DNA of 31,656 nucleotides from assembly GCA_034437755.1 (NCBI GenBank), contig DAOTTV010000199.1:1-31656 (forward strand), in the 5' to 3' direction. Made by a program: the position numbers and the translations under genes. Origin of the DNA: JAUZRW01 sp034437755 (GTDB lineage Bacteria > Chloroflexota > Anaerolineae > Aggregatilineales > Phototrophicaceae). Shown here piece after piece: positions 8,483 through 15,700 of the stretch; the stretch's first letter is position 1, and each line of letters begins with the position of its first letter. Below the pieces are notes generated by a model. That model worked only from the letters and a program-made list of their open reading frames with translations, did no database searches and had not been told where the DNA came from.

Positions 8483-9757
8483 TCAGGATTGCAAGCGGTC
8501 AATCGCATCACACGCCCGATTGAGACCATCTTCCACAGGCAGTGATCCCGTCAAAATCGCGTGGATATTATCTTGTATGATCTGCGAGAGTTGCGAATAA
8601 CGCGTGCTTGCCGGACGGTTGATGGCATCCGGTAGCAAGTTCGTGATCAACCCAGCATTAGGGATCGCATCCGCGACTTCTTCGCGCTCATATAACCCAT
8701 CGTAGTACTGTACCGGCCCCCACGCACGGGCAAAGCCGCGTTGCACGTCCAGCCCAGCGATGATTTCCATCACGTTGAGGGTTTCTTCATAAGTATCGCT
8801 GAAAGGGTTCATCGCAAAGCCGAAGCCGCCCGTCGCGTTCGATCGCTGTCCGTCAGCTTGTGCGGGGTTGCTGGTCACACCCCATAGACCGCTGATTGCT
8901 GTGCGCTCTTCGTCATCCAGGTAGGTGACAATATCTGCATTATGACGCAGGAAAATCGCGTTGCCTTCCACAAAGCGCACGCGCGATGCCGCCGCATCCC
9001 ATGTGACGACCTGACGCGGCGAGATGCCACTATCGATCAAATCAACCATGTAGGTCACCGCTTCGATCCCAGCATCAGAATTGATGGCGCAACTGCCATC
9101 ATCATCGTAATACTGCCCGCCGAAACCCGTGAAGAACTCCGCCCAGACCTGCACCAGACCTTCTTCTTTCGCACCAGCCCACACGAAACCCGTCAGCGAG
9201 TCATCCTGTGCGGTGATGTCTTCAGCAATCGTGACCAGATCATCATAGGTCGTCGGGGGTTCATAGCCGTATTCGTCTAAAATATCGGCACGATAGAAAA
9301 AAGCGCCGACACTGCCCCAGAAGGGCACAGCAAGCACTTGATCGTCATAGCTGAAGATGTCTAGACCACTCTCGACGAAATCATCATCGAGCGTGCCTAG
9401 CGCTTCACTTAATGGCACCGCCCAGTTCGCCTGACCAAATTCCAGCACCCACGGCGTATCCATGCCATAAATATCAATCGTCCCATCTTGTGCTGTAAAA
9501 GCGATCGACAGTTGATCGCGCCATGCTTCGATCGAATCCGGCGCAATATTCAGTTCAATCTCATAATTCGGGTAAACGTCTGCGACTTCAGCGCGGATCA
9601 CATCTAACGGAGGTGGCCCTTCGCCAAAGGAATTTTGCAAGAATGTATTGTAGGACAGGGTAATCACAACCGGCTCTTCGTCATCCTGAGCAAACGCACC
9701 GGTCATCACAAACAATAAAACAACAACAACTAACATCAATCGTTTCGATAAAAACAC
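8483..9757 (-). CDS. Extracellular sugar-binding protein of the ABC importer
   Basis: This 424-residue protein opens with a clear signal peptide: KR, a run of hydrophobic residues, then GAFAQ with likely cleavage near residue 23. No lipobox cysteine is present, so it is probably released or held by other means than a lipid. The body looks like a family 1 (MalE/UgpB) solute-binding protein. Segments such as YDDLVTIAEDITAQ (about 160-173), VPFWGSVGAFFYRADIL and NATGGFGFAMNPFSD match common positions of these proteins. It is the first gene of the importer operon, with GAAAGG as ribosome-binding site. The two internal cysteines (CAINSD region and CDAID near the end) could form a disulfide. The ligand is unknown. 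Confidence 0.92.
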   Translation of the reverse strand: MFLSKRLMLVVVVLLFVMTGAFAQDDEEPVVITLSYNTFLQNSFGEGPPPLDVIRAEVADVYPNYEIELNIAPDSIEAWRDQLSIAFTAQDGTIDIYGMDTPWVLEFGQANWAVPLSEALGTLDDDFVESGLDIFSYDDQVLAVPFWGSVGAFFYRADILDEYGYEPPTTYDDLVTIAEDITAQDDSLTGFVWAGAKEEGLVQVWAEFFTGFGGQYYDDDGSCAINSDAGIEAVTYMVDLIDSGISPRQVVTWDAAASRVRFVEGNAIFLRHNADIVTYLDDEERTAISGLWGVTSNPAQADGQRSNATGGFGFAMNPFSDTYEETLNVMEIIAGLDVQRGFARAWGPVQYYDGLYEREEVADAIPNAGLITNLLPDAINRPASTRYSQLSQIIQDNIHAILTGSLPVEDGLNRACDAIDRLQS

Positions 9758-9773
9758 TACACAACCTTTCTTA

Positions 9774-9783
9774 TTATCGATAA
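9774..9783. promoter_or_regulatory. 10-bp perfect palindrome upstream of the binding-protein gene
   Basis: TTATCGATAA is a perfect palindrome 17 bases from the start codon at 9757, in the 60-base gap before the importer operon. The position would suit an operator, but a palindrome this short and AT-rich can arise by chance, and no -10 element could be assigned with confidence. Confidence 0.25.
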
Positions 9784-9817
9784 AGCATTGCTTACATATT
9801 ACAGATAGTCAAACCCG

Positions 9818-10696
9818 TCAGTATGTCTGACGCAAGTTTGCATCATGCCAGATTTGCTGGTAGAGATAGCGCATTGCGTCCTGCACCTGCCCCATAATCA
9901 TATCATTCGCGCATATTATATCGCCATAGTGGATATTAACGGTCACATGACGATACGGCTGATGCATAATCATCAAAGTCGCGGCGACCCAATCTTGACG
10001 CGCCTGAGTGTGATACAAACGCGCGATCGGATGGCGACGTGCTTGACGCGAGATAACACCGCCGGCGGCAACGGGCATCACCTGTAGCTTTGGTAGCTGT
10101 TTGGCAAGCAGGCGAATGCTCTCTGACCAGATGGGTAGCGTCGCTGTCGCATGCGTATGTAACGCGGGATCAGGTTCGATCTGTCCGGCAGGGAACATCA
10201 GCACTGTGCCACCCAGCCGCAGATAATCCCGAATTTGACGAAACGTGCCGCTTCGTCCGTTCGGATTATCCGAAACGAAGATAAGATGCGGATTAATGCT
10301 ACTCAGCACGTTTAAAATCGGGTTAGGACGGGCGACAATCTTGATGTCACTGCGCGATAAAGTGGCGAGAATCGCCATTGCATCGGTCATACCGGGGTGA
10401 TTCGCCAGCACCAGCAAACCGCCATCGTGCGGGGTTGCGTCGCTGTTGTGGGCCTGCACATGGGTCGAAAAATGATCTAGCAACCAGCGCGAACCATCAC
10501 TCAGCCCCAGATGAGACACACTCGCGTTATAACCCAGCACCGCATCGCTGATCTGTCGCGCCTGCGACCGGAAAAAAGCTTGAAGGAGCGGTTGGGCGAG
10601 CGGGATCGTATCCAGACGAAACGCATCAATCATCGATTGGGTATTTGCGCGGATCAACTCCTGCATCTGTTGCGAATGCGATAGGGTGCGATGCAT
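9818..10696 (-). CDS. PlsC-like lysophospholipid acyltransferase
   Basis: This 292-residue protein has the acyltransferase block I motif H100-P-G-M-T-D105 (NHxxxxD) in the stretch LLVLANHPGMTDA. It also has a block III-like FPAGQIEP at 168-175, where FPEGT is usual. The family transfers acyl groups to glycerol-phosphate lipids at the membrane surface. No clear transmembrane helix is seen, so it is probably peripheral. The N-terminal 90 residues are helical and polar and longer than in minimal PlsC proteins. It is transcribed toward the sugar importer, 60 bases ahead of it, and divergently from the conflict operon starting at 10932. The substitution of Gly-Gln for Gly-Thr after FPA is mild. 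The exact substrate is unknown. Confidence 0.8.
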   Translation of the reverse strand: MHRTLSHSQQMQELIRANTQSMIDAFRLDTIPLAQPLLQAFFRSQARQISDAVLGYNASVSHLGLSDGSRWLLDHFSTHVQAHNSDATPHDGGLLVLANHPGMTDAMAILATLSRSDIKIVARPNPILNVLSSINPHLIFVSDNPNGRSGTFRQIRDYLRLGGTVLMFPAGQIEPDPALHTHATATLPIWSESIRLLAKQLPKLQVMPVAAGGVISRQARRHPIARLYHTQARQDWVAATLMIMHQPYRHVTVNIHYGDIICANDMIMGQVQDAMRYLYQQIWHDANLRQTY

Positions 10697-10863
10697 CGTT
10701 TGTTCTTATCAGATTTCAACCAGCAAATTAGACATACTATATCGATTGAATTGAAATATAAGATGAGTAAGGCTTTGGTCTTTGTGTAATATGGACCAGC
10801 ACACACAGCACAAGCGATGTGCTAGTACCGCGCGCGAGTCATCGCAAAGATGGGGGACAATCA

Positions 10864-10893
10864 TTGGCAAAGACTTGCGATCTCGGTTATACT
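10864..10893 (+). promoter_or_regulatory. Promoter of the seven-gene conflict operon
   Basis: TTGGCA at 10864-10869, an 18-base spacer and TATACT at 10888-10893 make a good sigma-70-type promoter with a predicted start near 10900. That leaves about 30 bases of leader before the ATG at 10932. The same plan (TTGGCT-N18-TATACT) occurs ahead of the converging block at 26668-26697. The 235-base gap around it contains no gene. Confidence 0.6.
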
Positions 10894-10931
10894 TTTGTGC
10901 GTTATGTGTTTAACAACAGGATTATGACGAT

Positions 10932-11525
10932 ATGACCCAGCTTGATAAAGTGACATTCGATCGTATTATCGCTTTACTCGCGCCGAAGATGACAACGCAA
11001 AGCGCACGCGAAGCTTTTGTGACGCAGGCATTCTTCGACGCACCAAGCCTATTACGACGGATTGACTACAGCGGTAATGCACACGACTTCACAACCCAGC
11101 TTGTCAATCAAGCTCTGCAATACAGCGACATCGACACTGGCGAACCGGCACTCGTCGCGTTGCTCCAGCATTTGACCCAGCAAGTCGGCGTAGATGTGCA
11201 AACCGAGCTGGCGCAACTGATCGCGTCGATCCAGCAAATGCCCAATACCACACCAGAGACAGGCAAGCGGATGGAGCGTTTTGAACAACGCCTGACGGAA
11301 ACGAGCGCCAAACTCACCCAAACGCAACCGGGGCGGCGATCGCGCGCGTTACGTAAGCAACGCTTACAAGAACAACTGGCGCAATATGAGCGCGAATACA
11401 CCATCGCCAAGCAACAAGCAGAAGTCGAACTCAGCGATATCTACCGTGATCGCCTAAATAGCTTGATGAATCAGATTGAAGTCAAGATTGATGAAGTGTG
11501 GGATGAAATCGAGACGCTTGCATGA
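10932..11525 (+). CDS. Effector-associated (death-like) domain plus coiled-coil adaptor
   Basis: The 197-residue protein has two parts. Residues ~8-98 form an all-helical domain with the pattern REAFVTQAF...LLRRIDYSGNAHDF, then a Val-Asn pair, then EPALVALLQHL and VGVDVQTELAQLI. This is the pattern I know from bacterial effector-associated domains (EADs), small adaptor domains that recruit effectors by like-with-like contact. Residues ~110-197 are charged, heptad-like and probably a coiled coil. AGGA at 10918-10921 lies 10 bases before the chosen ATG; a three-codon frame at 10924 is ignored. It is the first gene of the operon and is followed after 63 bases by a CHAT-like protein that also begins with a coiled coil, so the two may pair. 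Which EAD subtype it is I cannot say. Confidence 0.7.
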   Translation: MTQLDKVTFDRIIALLAPKMTTQSAREAFVTQAFFDAPSLLRRIDYSGNAHDFTTQLVNQALQYSDIDTGEPALVALLQHLTQQVGVDVQTELAQLIASIQQMPNTTPETGKRMERFEQRLTETSAKLTQTQPGRRSRALRKQRLQEQLAQYEREYTIAKQQAEVELSDIYRDRLNSLMNQIEVKIDEVWDEIETLA

Positions 11526-11588
11526 GCGCCACATCACGCACGATACACTATCTCATTATCCATATCTGCCTGCCAAAAAGGGCTGATT

Positions 11589-12761
11589 ATGACCAATGCC
11601 GATCAGCAGAATAGCCTGACAGAACAGATCGACATGCTCGCGATGCAACATACGATCGCCCTGCGCGAGTGGAAAAGCGCGTTGAGTGCCGTCACGCGCT
11701 ATCAGCTCGACTTGCAAATGCGCTATCTCGAAGAAGATATGGCGACCTTAGAAGCAACACCAAGCCAGCCCGTACAAGCACCAACGCACGCGCCGACCCT
11801 GCCGACCATCACGACCGTTGATGTGATGGTCAATGTGCAGATTGAGCGTGATGCCTACCAGATCACAGTGCGGTTATCGGACACGGCATGGACGACACCC
11901 ACCCTCAATCGAGCGACAGTTGAGCAGTGGTTGCGCAATACGACCGCCCCTGCTGACGTCGGTCGTGCCCTCTACCAGCACTTGCAAATCGGGGATATGC
12001 TGGCGCATGTCGGCGGGCTTGCACGCCAACAGAACGCCCGACTGCGGTTACATCTGCGTGCGCCTGTCGATGATAGCGATGTCCTCGCGTTACCGTGGGA
12101 ATACCTACACGATGATCGGCGCTTTGTCCTGCCGCATCTGGGCGCGGTGCTTCTGCGCGATTATGCGACTGCCGAAGCCCCGATGCCGGCGACACTCGAC
12201 GCGCATCTACGCTTTTTATTCACGTCGTCCGAGCAAACGGACATCACTGCCGAAGCACAAGCACTTGAGGCACTCGCCAAGCAGTTCCCGATTAGCGTAC
12301 AGTTGGGCACAGTTCACCAGCATAGCCCGATGCGCTTCATCAAGCATGTGCGGCAAGCGGCGATCTCGCATAATCCCTATCGGGTCTGGCATCATCACGG
12401 TTTGGTCGGTACGACTGAGCGCGGGCTTCATCTGATGATGAAAGGCAAGCGGCTCTCGTTCAACGATTTGCACCAGCTCATGCGCGATCATCTCTCACTC
12501 GATCTCCTCTTCTTGTGGACGCAGGGGACGGACATCGCGCCCGTGAGCTTACAACAAGCTGTGAGCCGCCTACCGGTGCCGACGATCATTCACATGCATA
12601 CAGCACAGACTCTGACACTGCCACGCGCCTTCTTCCAGACCTTGTACACCGTCGCCACAATGCGGACGATCGACGAAGCCCTTGCCCGCGCCCTGCAATT
12701 GATCGACTATGCAACACTCGCTGAACAGGGCGTGCGCCCGCCTTATATTTTACAGGCATGA
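11589..12761 (+). CDS. Caspase-like CHAT-fold protein lacking the catalytic cysteine
   Basis: This 390-residue protein has an N-terminal helical or coiled segment (about 1-55) and a Pro/Thr-rich linker (56-75). An all-beta pre-domain ends in LPWEYLHD (168-175), the hallmark that precedes CHAT peptidase domains. The core follows: WHHHG at 267-271 where the His-Gly motif stands, then LLFLWTQG ending near residue 313, where CHAT proteases have a strand ending in Ala-Cys-Glu. Here the sequence is Trp310-Thr-Gln-Gly. The tail VPTIIHMHTA...FFQTLYTVATMRTIDEALARAL also matches the family. The whole protein contains no cysteine, so it cannot be a cysteine protease. If the motif is aligned to the usual HFxGHG, Leu272 replaces the catalytic His too. 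It is probably a binding or dominant-negative module. AAGGG precedes the ATG. Confidence 0.8.
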   Translation: MTNADQQNSLTEQIDMLAMQHTIALREWKSALSAVTRYQLDLQMRYLEEDMATLEATPSQPVQAPTHAPTLPTITTVDVMVNVQIERDAYQITVRLSDTAWTTPTLNRATVEQWLRNTTAPADVGRALYQHLQIGDMLAHVGGLARQQNARLRLHLRAPVDDSDVLALPWEYLHDDRRFVLPHLGAVLLRDYATAEAPMPATLDAHLRFLFTSSEQTDITAEAQALEALAKQFPISVQLGTVHQHSPMRFIKHVRQAAISHNPYRVWHHHGLVGTTERGLHLMMKGKRLSFNDLHQLMRDHLSLDLLFLWTQGTDIAPVSLQQAVSRLPVPTIIHMHTAQTLTLPRAFFQTLYTVATMRTIDEALARALQLIDYATLAEQGVRPPYILQA

Positions 12762-12787
12762 CTCATCATGCAAAGGAGTTTTAAAGT

Positions 12788-15700
12788 ATGAGTAATGAGA
12801 CTGATTATTTTGGGGATAATAACGACAACGGTGATGAGGGCGCGAACAACGGCGAGCCGACAGAAGCGCCTATGAGCGATGCCAGCACTGATCAACCGAA
12901 CCCGACAGACACAACCGAAACTGCGCCAGAACAGGAAACGGCGACAGACAGCGACACGGATGAAACCAGCGACGACAATCAAGTGATTGCCACAGAGTCT
13001 ACAGATACAGGTGCGACCAGCGCAACGGATGACATCGTCACAAGTCATTACAGCGAGCAAGACGCAGTAGCAGATACCGATAAAGACGAAGAAAACGAGG
13101 TAAGCGAAGCTGTCAGCGACGAGCAAGAGCCAGCAGAAGAAGAACATACAGAAGGCACAAGCGAAAATGACGAGCCGACTGATGAGACAGCTACGGCGGC
13201 AGAAGCGCATGAAGACGTAGAACCAGCAGGCGAAGGGGACGACCCACACCGCAATGACGAAAAAGATGCAACAAGCAGAATTGACGAGAAGCTAGAACAA
13301 GGTTTTCAATCAGAAGAGTACGAGGAGATCAGTCGCCAGCAAGAAGAACAAAGCCAGCGTCGGCGTGAACAACAAAACGCCAGCAAACGCCTCGAATTCA
13401 ACTTCGTTCGCCCCGAGACACTGACGAAGATCGAGGCAGTCTTCGTCGATACAGAACCGTATACCCAGCTCGTGAAAAACTTAAAAGGCGACACTGAAGC
13501 CGACTCCAGCATTTATCTCGTCGTTGGCGCGCGCAAGACAGGGCGCTATGCCCTCGCGCTACGCCTTGCGATGGAACTCAATGGCGATCAATCACCGACG
13601 AACATCCGTGAGTATATCCCGGACATCACGACGCGTTCGCTCTCGATCGAAGATGTCATCATGCGTATCCGCGATCAAGCTCAGCAATCATCGGATACAG
13701 CATCAGACCTCACAGCGGATGAGACTGAGATTTCATCTCATGCGATTATCATCGTGCGCGATGCCTTCGCCGATGCCCACAAGCGCGACCAATTGCGCGA
13801 ATTACGGGCCGAGTTCAAGCGACCGTTCAGCCATTTGCTCGGCAGCGTGCGCTTAATCCTGACAACCAGCATCACCCCTGCTGAAAATCCCGACGTGAGC
13901 AATCATCCCTTCATCCCGACACAGGATACGCGCCAGAAGCTCTACGTTGATCTACACGCGCTCTATAATCGCCATCTCGATTTTTATGTGCCAGCAGAAT
14001 ACGATTATAATGCCGAACTGCGCGATATCCTGCAACAGGCGCAGGATACAATCTTACAAGAATTGAGCCGCCCCTTCGACATCGACAAATTCTTCGAACG
14101 TGTGACCTTCCGCGAACCGGAAACGGTCGCCGAAGCGATCGAACTCGCCAAGAGCTTGATCGGTGGACGCGCCCAACTGGCAACCATCCGTAAATGGTTC
14201 GAGAGTTTCGAGAAATTCAATCAGAAATTATACGTCATGTTCGCCGTGATGTTCGAAGGCTTGAAGCGCTCACAAATCGACGATCTCTATGATGAGGCGG
14301 TGGTGCATCTGCGCTCTGGCGCGAGCCGCCACTACGAAGACCCGCGCTATATCAGCGTCCGCACCATGCTGGATGACATCCACATGGAAGAGAAAGAGAG
14401 CGAAACGCTCGAATTCATCCAGAATCACAACGCCTATAGCAAAGTCGTGCGCGACCAGATGCGCGACTATTATCGCTTGTTGTGGGGCTTGGTCGATCTT
14501 TTCGTCGGCAAAATCAAACACTCCCCTTCCGCGCGTGATCGTCGCCTGCGCCGTTTGCTCGCGTCGAACATCGGCAAAATCGGCGTTTATCGGCAAAGCC
14601 AACTCCAACGCATTCTGACGGATATGCTCAAAGATGATCGCGCTCATGTGCCCGAGGCGGCGATTCATATCCTGATCGAAATTTCTAACCAGATTGATTA
14701 TCACGATTTTGTCATCAAGGTCATACGCGATTGGCTTAACACGCGCCAGACGACTTTCAAATTCACAGCGATGGGGGCAATCGCCGGCGTTTATCAACAG
14801 GTGGCAGAAACATTCAAAGATGCGCTGGACGACGTAACATCCACCACCAACGATGATAGCAACACGCGCCTCGCCCGCCAGACCTTACGCACCCTGCGCC
14901 AATTGCTCGAACAATACTGCGATACAATCGACGATGTGGATGAAGATGCTAGCTATAAGCGACTACGCAAAGCCTTAGAAGAAACACGCGGCGATCGTGA
15001 GCGTGAATTACTGGAGTCGCTGTTAAATGATGGGCTGATCAAATTATTGTGGCAATCGTCGGATAATTTCCAGCAAGACCTCAAACGGCGTGTCCAGAAT
15101 AACGTTAATCAGCAAATTGAACGCCTCATGCTCTCGGCACAAGTCAGCCTGCGTGATGGTCTACAATTGATCGCAGTCGATCGCCTGACAGAGATGCTTC
15201 GCAATCTGCCCGACCAGATGGTGACGCTTTTCCAAGATTGGCTACAGGACGATGCGACCAATTATCGCTGGCAAACGGCGCGCATGACCATCAACGCGAT
15301 CTTCGCGGATGAGACCAACGCCGCGCAGAACTTCTTGCGTCCAGAACAGCGCAAGTTATTCACACTCCTATCGGATATTCTGCGGGCCAGCGGTGATCTG
15401 CGCGCGGATGCCAGCGAATTGCTGATTTCTGGCGCGCTTGGCAGTGAATTCGGTGAGATCGGCACACAGGCAACCCGCGAGTTTATCACCAAGCTCGTCA
15501 GCAAAAGCCCGATCGAGCAAGTCCTCGCGGCGACTGAACGCTGGTATGGATTCTTGCAAGAAACCGGACAGATCACCGATGAGACCGACGATAATATCTG
15601 GTATCATGAATTATATCCGGAGTTCGTGCAGACGGTGAATCACACGACGCAATCCCTGCGCCTGACCTTCGTCAATGCTCTGCTGAACACATGGTTGAAA

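Noticed and set aside
10770..10795. TGGTC/GACCA inverted repeat in the gap before the conflict operon
   Set aside because: Only five base pairs around a 12-13 base AT-rich loop and about 75 bases upstream of the -35; not distinguishable from chance.
10924..10935. Three-codon frame (ATG ACG ATA TGA) ahead of the EAD gene
   Set aside because: Only 2 bases from the AGGA site, too close for good initiation, and too short to support as a leader peptide.
12743..13254. Long antisense frames rich in Cys, Ser and Val opposite the acidic start of the giant gene
   Set aside because: They are the complement of GAA/GAC/ACA-rich codons; no ribosome-binding site and no family resemblance.
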